64,000 nt of DNA from Closterium sp. NIES-65. Taxonomy: Eukaryota > Streptophyta > Zygnematophyceae > Desmidiales > Closteriaceae. The translations under genes and the position numbers were made by a program. The DNA lies in contig CANXME010000803.1 of NCBI GenBank assembly GCA_948144175.1, positions 744,001 to 808,000 on the forward strand, written 5' to 3'. The notes under the pieces are model-generated. The model had not been told where the DNA came from. It did no database searches and was given only the letters and a program-made list of their open reading frames with translations. Of the stretch, positions 1 to 11,200 are shown in pieces (the stretch's first letter is position 1; the number at the start of each line of letters is the position of its first letter).

Positions 1-1374
1 TAGGGTCCCCATAATACCTGGTACCGGTTTAATTTCTGACTCTCCCTTAATAAAGGCCTGAAACCCACGAGAAGTAATATTCTTACTTTTCAGGGTATAC
101 GGCTGGAGTTTCCCGGTCGGTGCAGGGTCTTGTTTCGCGGATCCTCCATTAGTCTCGGCGATTTCCCCTGGTGCCGGCTGGTCGTGACGTTTTAAATTTG
201 CGCCACCATATTCTCCTTTTTTCACCCTCTCCGAAGTTGCCACGTTGTCCGTTTTCTGCTTCGGGGGTGCCGCACTATTCTTGTCCTTCAGCTCCGCACA
301 CCTTCTCTTCATTTTCCAACACGCCAAGATACGATGTCCTGTAGCGCCGCAAAATTTGCACGTCTCATTATTTGCTAGCCGCTGCTCCACATCGCCCTCG
401 TCGTTCTCCATCGGGTCGGCAGTCGTGGGTGGTGCCAATCGCCCCATGCCACTAGTTGGCTTGTTGCGTCGTGTTCCGTAGTAGCTACTGTTCAACGTGT
501 CGAACTGTTCGATCAGTGCTGCCGGAAACTGCGCCCACGTCCCCTCGCCTTGGACTATTCTGTTGTTGATCCACTCTAGAGCTGGGCCTCGTAACAGTGT
601 TGCTGCGAGCCGTATGCGCATTGCGTCTTTTGTCGGGGTCGTGCATCCAACGGCTTCGAAGTAAATTTCGAGTTCATCTACAAATCGACGAACGTCGTTC
701 CTTTTTACTGTAGGATCGAACGCCTCCGGTAGCCTCGGCTTCACTGCTTCGAGGTTAACTGTAGCTGCTGCCGTTGTCGCATGTAGAATTGTTGGTGTAG
801 CCGCTGCTGCTGCTGCTGCTACTGTTGTCGCTGCTGCTGTGGCGGTTGCCGACTAGTTCGCAAGGAGTTTTTCGAGTCGTGGGAGCGCTGCACGTATTTG
901 CTTATGCTCAGCACGTAACTCCGCGATTTTCTGTACTGAAATATCTCCTTTTCCCTCCATTTGGCGATTTACAGGAAGACGCGCGACGAAAATAATCGAA
1001 TTCTAGGGGCTGGTCGACTTACTCAAGTCAAATTGACTGTAGAATCGACGAGCGCGAATTCTGTAGGTTGCGTAAATCTCCCTTAGGCGAAATTCGCGTC
1101 CGATCTTGGCCGTTGAGGAGAAAATCGATCCGACGCTCCAAATTCCAACTTTTTTGGGCGAAATTCTCTGGGCCGTTGAGATGAAACTCGATCGAACGGT
1201 CGAAACTCCAACCTTTCCACCAGTAAATCTGAGGGGTGTTCGAAAACCGAATCGAGGGGGACTTAGAAAAATTGCGCGGAACTGGTTTTACATACTCGTA
1301 TCGGCGCTTTCGTCGTCGCCCCCGCGGTTTTTAAAGGCCGGAACTAAGCTGTTCAAGACCTCGCGTGTAAACCC

Positions 1375-1386
1375 GCTCTGATACCA
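1375..1386 (-). other. Primer-binding site of G1
   Basis: The minus strand reads TGGTATCAGAGC, complementary to the 3' end of plant initiator methionine tRNA. It sits two bases inside the LTR end at 1389 and fixes the LTR boundary and the element's orientation. Confidence 0.8.
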
Positions 1387-1388
1387 AG

Positions 1389-1761
1389 TGTGAGGATCTG
1401 GGATCGAGCTCAGAAAAGATGATTCAAATTGAATTGAATGTCCACCTGGGTACAACACGAGGCTATATATAGGCTCGACACAAGGCCCCGTAACCAGGTG
1501 TTACGCGAAGGTTCCGCGGGTCGCGAAGCGTCCCGAACAGATCCTTACCGAATTCGGTAGAAGGCAATTCGGTGGCAACCGAAAAGCCAGAATTCGGTGC
1601 ACGCAACCTAGCTCGGTGCTATAACTATAATAAAATATAGGAAAGCACTTAGCCTGGGAAATCAAGCAATTCATGCATGCATATGATTATCCTATGCTAG
1701 AAATAGCATGATAAAGTAGAGGCAAGCAAGCATAGCTGGCATAAGCCGTCGTACTCTCACA
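1389..1761 (-). repeat. 5' LTR of G1
   Basis: The 373-bp LTR has inverted ends TGTGAG...CTCACA. It starts at 1761 on the minus strand, where copia A sequence breaks off, and ends two bases before the primer site. A TATATATA-type promoter box lies near 1463-1472, in the correct orientation for minus-strand transcription. The five bases next to the outer end (1762-1766, CCCGT on plus) should be one half of the target-site duplication. The partner copy is outside the window. Confidence 0.75.
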
Positions 1762-4611
1762 CCCGTCCACAGCAAGGCTAGGGAGGTCTTCGGCCTGGAG
1801 ACCCTGGGGTGAAGGTTGATCTGATGCGCCGCGTACCGAACCGCAAACGGCCACAGAAAATGGGGGGCAGCCGCATGCATCATGGACGTACGAGCGACGT
1901 CCATGACCATGCCAATGCGGCGCTCAGCAATCCCATTTTGCTGTGGAGAGTCCGGAAGCGTAAAGGTCTGGCGGATGCCTCGCGCACGGCAGTAGGCTCA
2001 CAGAAGGCCAGAGGAGAACTCTCCGCCTCGGTCAGAGTGCAGACGCAGAACAGGAAAGTCCGAGCCGAAGCTCCTCCTGAGCTAGAGACGAGCTGCGCGG
2101 ATCCAGTCGATCAACACCTCAGTGACATCACCCTTGCTGCGCAAGGGGAAGACTGTGGTGTAACGCGAGTAGTCGTCAACCACCAGCATGAAGTAGCGCT
2201 CGTGACCCTGTCCACGGACGCGGGCCGGGCCCCACACGTCCATGTGAAGCGTCTGCAGTGGAGCCTTTGTCGGGGGAAACCGAGAGGAGTGAGGGCAGCC
2301 CGCAGTCGCCCCTCGACACAAGGGACGCAGGTGGGGCCAGGCCCCGGAGGAAGGGGAGGGAGGGACCGGGGAAGACCAGAGACAAGGACACGGGAGGCCA
2401 TGCCTCTGAGACGAGGCAGGGAGGGGTGACCAAGACGGTGGTGCCACAGGAGAGTCTTGTGAGACAGGAGGCGACACGAGCAGGGGGCAGACTCAGGACC
2501 AGACCTGGACGCGGCAGCAAACACCTGACTCGACTCAGCTACCTGGCTAGACGCAGGGACAGGAGGAGACCCAGTGGTCAGGGTGTAGAGGCTCGACCCC
2601 GGCCGACGTGTAAACGTGGCCAGGTGCCGACCTGTGCGAGCGTCCGAGCAGTGGGTCACCCGCTGACTCGCAGGAGTAAACTGGTGAACCCCCGCATCCT
2701 GCAGGTCAGCACCACTCACCAAGTTCGTAGAGAAGGAGGGGAGGTAAAGACCAGACAAGGTGCCAGAGGGGGCAGGCGGACACGGGAGGACAGTGGAGAA
2801 GTGAGAGAGGACAGGATCCCCAGAGGGGTCTGCCAGGGAGACCGCAACCGGCCGACGAAGCGGCGTGAGTGTGGTGCGGTCTCGAAAGAGGGAGCGAGAA
2901 GCCCCTGAGTCAAGTGTGAAGGTGAGGGAGGCCGAAGCCGACGTGGTACCTGAGAGCGCAGTCTCACCAGCACCTGAGGGCTCAGACGCACTGGCACCTA
3001 GAGCAGCAGCCTCACCAGCACCTAGAGCAGCAGTACCAATGCCCGGGTCGGGCGGGAAACACCGGTAACAGTCACCCTCATCACTAAGAGTCACAACATA
3101 CATGGCAGCAAGGATAGCATCAAAGTCAAGATCATAGATAGCTACGCCTGCCCTAGACAGCTCTCTCTAGCGGGGGATCTCACCGGCCTCCGGGAACTGC
3201 TGACGCCAAGCGTCCGTCAAGCGGCCAAAGCAGCGCTGGGTGGGGTGGGCACCCCCACACTGCTCACCCGCGCGGTCACCAGTGCGAAGGACGTAGGTGC
3301 ACGGACCAAAACCCCCACCACGCTGATGCTGCGTGTACCACTCACGGAGCTGCTGAGGGGGGGGGATGTCCCGAGAACGCTGCTGCTGCTGTTGCTGCTG
3401 GCGCTGACCACCACAAGGGCTGCTAATCTCTGAAGCGCCACCCCGACCACCTCCACCTCCTCCACCACCGCCTCCTCCACCTCCGCCACCACCGCCGCCT
3501 CCGCTAGCACCGCCGCCGCCTCCGCCGCCTCTGCCTCCACTGCTGCCACCTATACCTCCACCCCCGCCACCACTCCCACCGCCACCCCCACTCCCTCCGC
3601 CGCCTCCACCGCCACCTCCACCGCCCCCGCTAGCTCCACCCGCGCCCTTGCCCCCCTTGCCCTTGCCAGAGCGGCGTCTCCCACTAGGGGCAGACGTCGC
3701 ACCGACCGACTCAAGACCAACGAGGTCGGCCGCAGCGGCAGAGGCGACAGAGGGCAAAAGGGGGGAAGGAGAACACCCCTCAAAGATGGGGGTGCGAGGG
3801 TCACCACGAGAGGCTCCTACAGCGACTCTGCTCTTCTCCGCTGCTAGGAGGGCCTTCTCTAGGAGGTCAACAGTGAGAGTGGTGGGACAGACTGAGAGGA
3901 AGTGGTCCCTGACTACACGAAGGGAGTCAGGGAGGCGGGTGACTATGTAGTAGAGAGTGATGTACATGGGGGGGGGGGGGGGTTCTTGGCGCAGAACTCA
4001 GCAGGAAGCGCAGCGCGGTAGCGAGTGTCACTAGTGCGGAGGTGCGTAATGAGGTTAGCGACTGTGGGAAAGGCAGCAAGGTCAGGAAAGAGGTACGGTA
4101 GCATGAGGCGGCTCAGTGCAGCAGTGGCAGGGGAAGAGTAGCGCGCAACTACAGCGTCGTACAAGGTCTGAGCACTCTTGTACTGACTAAAGTGCGCGCG
4201 CTCAGTGGTAGGCAGGTGGCGACGCACAGCAAGACGTGCAGCAGCATCGCACGTGGCCCACTGGGAGCGAATAGTGGCGTCAGCATCAGTAGCAGGGGCA
4301 GGAGAGGCGCCAGAGATGAGGTCAAAGAGGGAGAGACCGTCTGCCCTATCGCACTGTAGGAAAAGCTGCAGGTCATCTACCCAAACCTCAAAGTCAATGG
4401 CCCGACCCTCAGCGTCAAAAGCGAGAACACTGGGGGTAGCCATGACAGCAATAGACTAGTAGTACCAATTGTAGGACAGGGGCAGTGCAGTGACAGAAGC
4501 GCTGCTCTCACGAGACAGGGCGGGTCGGGCAGCTCAGCAGTACAGCAACATAGCAACACGGCTGCTCGGACGGCGCAGTAGCAACTGCGGCTTCGTGGCA
4601 CCAGCGGCTCG

Positions 4612-5405
4612 GCTCCTCAGGCGGCTCGGGCGGCTCGGGCGGCTCGGGTGGCTCGGGCGGCTCGGGCGGCTCGGGTGGCTCGGGCTGGTCGGGCGGCTTG
4701 CGCGGCTCGGGCGAGTCGGGCGGCTCGGGCGGCTCGGGCAGGTCGAGCGGCTCGGGCGGTTCGGGCGGCTCGGGCGGCGCGGGCGGTGTAGGGCGGCAGG
4801 GCCGCTGGTGAAAGGGCGGCGGGGCCGCTGAGAAGGGCGGCGGGGCCGCTGAGAAGGGCGGCGGGGCCGAAGTAGAAGGGCGGCGGGGCCGCTGAGTAGG
4901 GCGGCGGGGCCGCAGCGAGAGAGGCGGCGGGGCCGCTGAGAAGAGGCGGCGGAGCCGCTGAGAAGGGCGGCGGGGCCGCTGAGTAGGGCGGCGGGGCCGC
5001 AGCGAAGAGGCGGCGGGGCCGCAGCGAGAGTGGCAGCTGAGCCGCAGCGAAGGGCGGCGGGGCCGCTGAGACGGGCGGCGGGGCCGCTGAGACGGGCGGC
5101 GGGGCCGCAGCGAAGGGCGACGGGGCCGCAACGTGAGGCGGCGGGGCCGCAGCGAAGGGCGGCGAGGCCGCGAAGAAGGGCGGCGGGGCCGCTGAGACGG
5201 GCGGCGGGGCCGCAGCGAAGGGCGGCGGGGCCGCACTGTGAGGCGGCGGGGCCGCACTGTGAGGCGGCGGGGCCGCAGCGAAGGGCGGCAGGGCCGCGAG
5301 GAAGGGCGGCGGGGCCGCAATGTGGGGCGGCGGGGCCGCACCGAAGGGCGGCGGGGCCGCTAAGAAGGGCGGCGGGGCCGCTAGGGCGTTGGGGGGGCCG
5401 CTAGG
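4612..5405 (-). repeat. GC minisatellites in the copia A leader
   Basis: Two tandem families are visible. At 4612-4790 there is a roughly 9-bp unit of the type GGCTCGGGC. At 4795-5405 there are degenerate units of about 15-18 bp built on GGGCGGCGGGGCCGC with variable spacers such as TGAGAA, AGCGAA and TGAGAC. Both strands stay open over long stretches, giving Arg/Pro- or Ala/Gly-rich frames, but these are by-products of the repeat. It lies between primer site and gag, the same position as the unrelated repeats in copia B and copia C. Confidence 0.8.
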
Positions 5406-5527
5406 GCGGCTCGACGAGGTGAGAGCCCGGAGCGCGACTCGGGCTGAGCACGCTTCGGGCAGGAAAAAAAAAAGTCGATGTGGTGGGCCCTAGGCACAGT
5501 TCCCACGGGGGAACCTGCTCGATACCA

Positions 5528-5636
5528 TGAGAAAAGTAGAACGAGAATGGGATGACTATGGAATGAAAGTGATACAAATATGCAACCCTAGAAATGTGTA
5601 CCCCATATGGGCTACCCCACTATAGCCTACACAACA
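5528..5636 (-). repeat. 5' LTR of copia A (109 bp)
   Basis: This TG...CA-bounded 109-bp segment is followed on the minus strand by a primer-site-like TGGTATCGAGC and then CCTAGGGCCCACC. It aligns along its whole length with 7156-7265 in opposite orientation, sharing GTGTAGGCTATAGTGGGGTA and TCTCATGG. Such a short LTR is unusual for a copia element with a long polyprotein. Confidence 0.75.
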
Positions 5637-7155
5637 GTATAATTTGACATGCTGCTCCCTGTATTTTCCCGTGGATCAGTACTGGGCAATCCGTCGCTGT
5701 ACCCTCCTTATTCGTCCGAGTCCGATCGATAGCATGAATCGGTACTGTGACTCGGTGAGGGTCGGTGGGGTTGGGCGAGCAGGCAGTCTCGTCAGTAGTT
5801 GGCCCGATTCCTACTGATTGCTGGCGTTTCCTTGCTTTGGAGACTCCCTCCCCTGCTCTGCTCCGCGGCGCCTTAGCTCCTCTGGGCATTCACTCTTGCG
5901 ATGGCCTGGCCTGTTGCAAGCAAAGCAGCGCCCCTTAAACGGCGCGGCAGCTGCATTCGTCGCAACAACGTGTACACTGGCGTGCTCAATCGGTCCCCGA
6001 GGACGATATCCATAGTAGGACCCCGGTCTCGGACGGCTTAAAATGTCGATTTTCTCGGCGAGCGCGAGAATCTGGTTGAAGTTCGAGAGCCCGCATAGCA
6101 TGATTTCGTGCGAGATGTCCGGCTTCAGCCCTCCGACGTAACGGTCCACCCGCTCCGCTTCGTGCATGTAGCCAACTTGCTCGCATAATGCGAGAAAACA
6201 ACTCGTATAGTCTTGAACCGATCCAAGCTGCCGCCAAGTGCGCAATCTCTGACGCGCCGAAATAGAAGCCGCGATCGGCTCGAAGCGCGCTCGAAGCCCT
6301 GCGCACCACACATCCCACGTGCTATATTGGGCGGTCTCGCAGAATGAACTCCAGGTGACAGCTGGGCCCGTGGGCCCTTCCTCTTGCGACGGTGGCTCGT
6401 ATGCGCGCGGCGACGTCACGATGACTCGCCACCAGTCCACGGCGGGGCCCCTTAGCAGCGAAACAGCATACCGAATCTTCGCTGCGTCCGACTTGACGTA
6501 ATTCGCGTCGAAGAAGACGTTCATCGTGAAGACCCACGATTGAACCGTCGGACCTCCACGCTGGCTCGGGTCGAAGCAGGGCGGGCGTTGCAGCTTGAGT
6601 GGCATTGGTGCCATAATGGCCTGTTCGCCACTTGTCGCCGCGAACTCCACGTGCCGACGGGCTTCGCGAGGCTCCCGCGGGCTTGGTGCGACCCTGTTTC
6701 CTCCCATGCCAGGCATCGGCTGGGCGGCGCCATCGCTGGTTGCGCCTGAGCGCTGTCCCACGCTATTGTTTTGTGTTGGTGTGCCGGACGAGATGATGAT
6801 CGGCTCGTCTGATTGTCCAGATGCATTTGTCGGTGCGTGTGGTGGCGCTGGAGTGTTCATCGTTGATTGCTGACGCGCGGAGTCACGTTCCGCCATGAGC
6901 GTCGCAATTTCGAGCGCCGAATCTTCAAGTTGGCGCACCAGACGGTCGAGCTGCTCCTGCGTCAATGTGGCGAGCGTGAATTCGGCCATGGCGGGGGTGT
7001 CGGGCGAGCTCAGCGAGAGCCTCGGTCGTGGCCGTGCGTGCTTACGAGAGAGCACTACGAGCGGCGGTGCTGTGTCGCTGAGAGACGTCTACCCCCCCCA
7101 AAAATTGAGATAGTGGGGAAGCGAAGGTGTGGGTTGTCAGAACACATAGCTTACT
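5637..7155 (-). mobile_element. Ty3/gypsy-type gag region G2, cut on both sides by copia LTRs
   Basis: The minus-strand frame 7055-5811 is a gag of about 390-414 residues, depending on whether the start at 7055 or the inner ATG near 6989 is used. It begins with a helical, coiled-coil-like N-terminus, has a capsid-type stretch (VSLLRGPAVDWWRV, LRARFEPIAAS) and ends in a zinc knuckle CFACNRPGHRKSEC (CX2CX4HX4C). An overlapping frame continues with HGKIQGAACQIIL, the usual start of a gypsy protease; gag-pro overlap of this kind is common in the family. The copia A LTR begins immediately afterwards at 5636 and the copia B LTR ends the leader side at 7156, so both copia elements inserted into G2. 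G2 is therefore the oldest of the three. No LTR of G2 is visible. Confidence 0.8.
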
Positions 7156-7265
7156 TGTTTGTGTAGGCTATAGTGGGGTATCCCATAGGGGGTACAACAC
7201 AATTAGGGTTTCCTATTTGTACTCACTTCGTTCATACTCATTTCATTCTCGTTCAATTCTTCTCA
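7156..7265 (+). repeat. 5' LTR of copia B (110 bp)
   Basis: The segment runs TGTTTGTGTAGG...TTCTCA and is followed directly by a primer-site-like TGGAATCAGAGC. It is the head-to-head counterpart of 5528-5636. Together the two LTRs look like terminal inverted repeats of a 1.5-kb element, which is misleading. Confidence 0.75.
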
Positions 7266-7386
7266 TGGAATCAGAGCAGATCCCCTCCTAGGGACTGTTC
7301 CTAGGGCCCACCGAAGCGCGCCCCGAGGCGCGCGTTCTTTTTTTTTAGCGACCCTGCGTGTCGCCCCTACCGTCGCGCTCCCGCCG

Positions 7387-8160
7387 CTCCCTCCTCTTAC
7401 GGCCGCCCGCCCTAGTGCCCTGACGGCCGCCCGCCCTAGCGCCCTGACGGCCGCCCGCCCTAGCGCCCTGACGGCCGCCCGCCCTAGCGCCAGAGCGCCA
7501 ACCGCCCTAGCGCCCTGACGGCCGCCCGCCCTAGCGCCCTGACGGCCGCCCGCCCCAGCGCCCGAGCGCCGCCCGCCCTAGCGCCCGAGCGCCGCCCGCC
7601 CTAGCGCCCGAGCGCCGCCCGCCCTAGCGCCCGAGCGCCGCCCGCCCTAGAGCCCTGACGGCCGCCCGCCCTAGCGCCCGAGCGCCGCTCGCCCTAGCGC
7701 CCTGACGGCCGCCCGCCCTAGCGCCCGTGCGCCCCTCGCCCAAGCGCCCTGACGGCCGGCCGCCCGCCCTAGCGCCCGAGCGCCGACCGCCCTTTCGCCC
7801 TTACGGCCGCCCGCCCGAACGCCTGAGCGCCGCCCGCCGTCGCCCCAACGCCCTAGCGCCCGACGCCCGCGAGCCGCCCGTCGCAGCCGCCCGTGAGCTC
7901 CCTGAGCCGCCCGCGCCGCCGTCCCTGAGCCGCCTGTGCAGCCGCCCGCGAGCCGCCAGTGAGCCGCCCGTCGCGACACCAGCGCCGCACGAGCCGCCCG
8001 TACCGCCCCAGCAACCCGAGCCGCCCGAGCCGCCCGAGCCGCCCGAGCCGCGCGAGCCGCCCGAGCCGCCCCAGCCGCCCGAGCCGCCCGAGCCGCCCGA
8101 GCCGCCCGAGCCGCCCGAGCCGCCCGCGCCGCCCCAGCAACCCGAGCCGCCCGAGCCGTG
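7387..8160 (+). repeat. GC minisatellites in the copia B leader
   Basis: From 7387 to about 7830 there are degenerate units of about 18-24 bp built on GCCCTGACGGCCGCCCGCC and GCCCGAGCGCCGCCCGCC. From about 7985 to 8160 a 9-bp unit GAGCCGCCC is repeated. The second block encodes a Pro-Glu-Pro or Arg-Pro-Ser repeat depending on frame. An open frame runs from 7959 into gag, but the family's start is the ATG at 8238, because copia A starts at the same Met-Ala-Thr-Pro. Confidence 0.8.
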
Positions 8161-8237
8161 CCGCTGTTCCTGAGCTGTGTTCCTCTGCTGCTGCACTACC
8201 CGACTCTCCCAGCCCGGTGAGATTTTCAGCTGCTGCC

Positions 8238-11200
8238 ATGGCCACCCCCAATGTCCTTACTTTTGACGCTGAGGGGAGGGCCATTGACTTTGCCGTCTGG
8301 ATTGAAGACCTGCAGCTGTACTTACTATGTGATGCGATAGATGAGGTCTCTCTCTTTGACTTTGTCTCTGGCGCTGTCCCTGCCCCACCTGCTGATGCTG
8401 ACTCTGCCGTTCGCTCCAAGTGGGCGACCCGCGATGCTGCTGCACGTCTTGCTGTGCGTCGCCACCTCCCTTCCTCTGAGCGTGCCCACTTTAGTCAGTG
8501 CAAGACCGCTCAGGCCTTGTACGACGCTGTAGTTGCACGCTACTCCTCCCCTTCCTCCGCTACCCTTAGCCGCCTCATGCTACCGTTTCTCTTCCCTGAC
8601 CTCGCCTCCTTTCCCACTGTTGCTGACCTCGTTACCCACCTCCGTGCTAGTGACACCCGCTACCGCGCTGCCCTTTCTGCTGAGTTCCGCGCTGCGAACC
8701 CTCCTCCCATGTACATCACTCTCTACTTTCTCGTCACCCGTCTCCCTGAGTCCCTTCGTGCCGTTAGGGACCAGTTTCTCTCTGTCTGTCCCACCACTCT
8801 CACTGTCGATCTCCTTGAGGAGTCCCTGCTAGCGGCTGAGAAGAGTATTGTCGCTGTAGGGGCCTCTCGGGGTGACCCTCGCACCCCCATCTTTGAGGGG
8901 TGTGGTCCTTCCCCCCTGCTGCCCTCTGTCGCCTCTGCCGCTGCGGCCGACCTCACTGGTTTTGAGTCGGTCGGCGCGGCGTCTGCCCCCAGCGGCAGAC
9001 GCCGCTCTGGCAAGGGCAAAGGGGGCAAGGGAGCGGGTGGAGCTAGAGGGGGCGGTGGAGGAGGCGGTGGGGGTGGCGGGGGGAGTGGGGGTGGCGGTGG
9101 GGGTGGTGGCGGGAGTGGAGGTACTGGTGGCGGCGGTGGAGGCGGAGGTGGCGGCGGAGGTGGTAGCGGAGGAGGCGGTGGGAGCAGTGGGAGCGACGGT
9201 CCTGGTGGGGGAGGTGGCGGTGGAGACGGGGGTGGCGGTGGAGGCGGGGGTGGCGGTGGAGGCGGGGGTCGGAGTGGCTCGTCCCAGCGGAGCAGCTCTG
9301 GGGGTGGTCAGCGCCAGCAGCAGCAGCAGCAGCAGCCGCAGCAGCAGCCACAGCAGCAGCAGCGCTCTCGCACCGTCCCCGGCCCTCAGCAGCTCCGTGA
9401 GTGGTACTTGCAGCGTCAGCGTGGTGGTGCGCTTGGTCCCTGCCCCTACGTTCTTCGCACAGGTGACCGTGCAGGGGAGAGGTGTGGAGGCGCCCACACA
9501 GCCCGCCGCTGCTTTGGCCGCCTGACCGACGCCTGGCGTCAGCAGTTTCCGGAGGCCGCTGAGATCCCCCGCTGGGGAGAGCTGTCTAGGGCTGGTGTAG
9601 CTATTTATGATCTTGATTTTGATGCTATTCTCTCTGCTATGTATGCTGTGACTGGTAGTGATGAGGATGACTGTTACCGGTGTTTCCCGCCCGACCCGGG
9701 CATTGGTACTGCCGCGTCAGGTACTAGTGAGGCTGCTGCTCTAGGTGCCAGTGCGTCTGTGCTCTCAGGTGCTGGTGAGTCTGCCCTCTCAGGCACTGTG
9801 TCGGCTTTGGCCTCTCACACCTTCACCCTTGACTCTGGAGCGTCTCGCTCCTTCTTTAGGGACCGCACCACTCTCACGCCGCTGAGTCGGCCGGTTGCGG
9901 TGTCCCTGGCTGACCCCTCTGGGGGGCCTGTCATGTCTCGCTTCTCCACTGTCCTCCCGTGTCCGGCGGCCCCCTCTGGCACCCTGACTGGTCTCTACCT
10001 CCCCTCGTTCTCGACGAACTTGGTGAGTGGTGCTGACCTCCAGGAAGTGGGTGTCCACCAGTTCACCCCTGCTCGTCAGCGGGTGACCCACTGCACGGAG
10101 GCGGATACAGGTCGCCACCTGGCTACGTTTACACGTCGGCCAGGGTCGAGCCTGTACACACTGACCACTGCTTCTCCTCCAGGTGCTGAGTCTGGTAGGG
10201 TCCCTTCGTCTGGTCAGGTGTTTGCTGCAGCGTCCAGGTCTGGTCCTGAGTCTGCCCCCTGCTCGTGTCGTCGTCTGTCTCACGAGACCCTCCTCTGGCA
10301 CCACCGCCTTGGCCACCCCTCTCTGCTTCGGCTCAGAGGCATGGCCTCGCGAGTCCTTGTGTCTGGTCTTCCCCGGTCTCTCCCTCCCCTTCCTCCGGGC
10401 CCTGGCCCCACCTGTGTCCCCTGTGTCGAGGGGCGCCAGCGTGCTGCCCCTCACTCCTCCCAGTTTCCTCCGACAGAGGCCCCGTTGCAGACGCTTCACA
10501 TGGACGTGTGGGGCCCAGCCCGCGTCCGTGGACAGGGTCAGGAGCGCTACTTCCTGCTGGTGGTTGACGACTACTCGCGTTACACCACAGTCTTCCCCTT
10601 GCGCAGCAAGGGTGAGGTCACTGAGGTGTTGATCGACTGGATCCGCGCAGCTCGTCTCCAGCTTCGGAGGAGCTTTGGCTCTGACTTCCCTGTTTTACGT
10701 CTGCACTCGGACAGAGGCGGAGAGTTCTCCTCTGGCCTCCTGAGTGCCTACTGTCGTGCGCGAGGCATCCGTCAGACCTTCACGCTTCCGGACTCACCAC
10801 AGCAGAATGGGATTGCTGAGCGCCGCATTGGCATGGTCATGGACGTCGCTCGTACGTCTATGATGCATGCGGCTGCTCCCCATTTTCTGTGGCCGTTTGC
10901 GGTCAGTTACGCTGCGCACCAGATCAACCTCCACCCCAGGGTCTCTCGACCGGAGACCTCCCCAGCCCTGCTGTGGACGGGGAAGGTTGGCGATGCGTCG
11001 GCGTTCCGGGTCTGGGGATCTCGGGCGTTTGTTCGCGACCTGTCTGCGGACAAGCTGTCCCCTCGTGCTTCTCCTTGCGTCTTCCTGGGGTTCCCCCCCG
11101 ACGCCCCTGGGTGGCAGTTTTACCACCCCACCTCTCGACGTGTTCTGTCCTCCCAGGACGTCACGTTCGACGAGTCGGTACCCTACTACCGCCTCTTCCC

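Larger units (their letters stand above)
1..1761 (-). mobile_element. Ty3/gypsy-type LTR element G1 (5' part)
   Basis: Read on the minus strand, the order is a 5' LTR (1389-1761), a primer site for initiator Met tRNA (1375-1386), an untranslated leader (about 961-1374), and then a gag region from about 960 to the window edge. The gag part has a retrotransposon capsid-like stretch with the motif LLRGPALEWINN, followed by a zinc knuckle CKFCGATGHRILAC (CX2CX4HX4C) near position 330. The rest lies to the left of the window. The LTR abuts the integrase region of copia A, so G1 inserted into copia A and is younger than it. It appears broken, with at least one break in gag. The Ty3/gypsy assignment comes from the capsid and knuckle style only, because no polymerase is visible. 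Confidence 0.75.
1762..5636 (-). mobile_element. Ty1/copia element A, interrupted by G1
   Basis: On the minus strand the order is a short LTR (5528-5636), a GC-rich leader (4444-5527), gag from an ATG at 4443, a glycine-rich tract (about 3450-3640), a glutamine run, a zinc-knuckle-like segment, a protease with LDSGAS, a GAG-pre-integrase segment (HHRLGHPS...C..C) and the start of integrase with HMDVWGPARV. Homology to copia B stops at 1762, where the G1 LTR begins, so the 3' half should lie beyond G1, left of the window. The protein is clearly related to copia B but diverged. The coding region is broken in several places, so it is an old copy compared with the 17.8-54.6 kb array. Confidence 0.85.

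Noticed and set aside
245-481. 78-codon plus-strand frame with a hydrophobic N-terminus
   Set aside because: The opposite strand encodes a gag zinc knuckle in this interval, which explains the composition.
4508-5404. Long Arg/Pro-rich and Ala/Gly-rich frames on both strands
   Set aside because: They follow from GC-rich minisatellite units whose length is often a multiple of three. They lie in the copia A leader and have no homology.
5597-7205. A 1.6-kb DNA transposon with 50-bp terminal inverted repeats carrying a gag gene
   Set aside because: The inverted repeats are the facing 5' LTRs of copia A and copia B, each followed by a primer site and leader of its own element.
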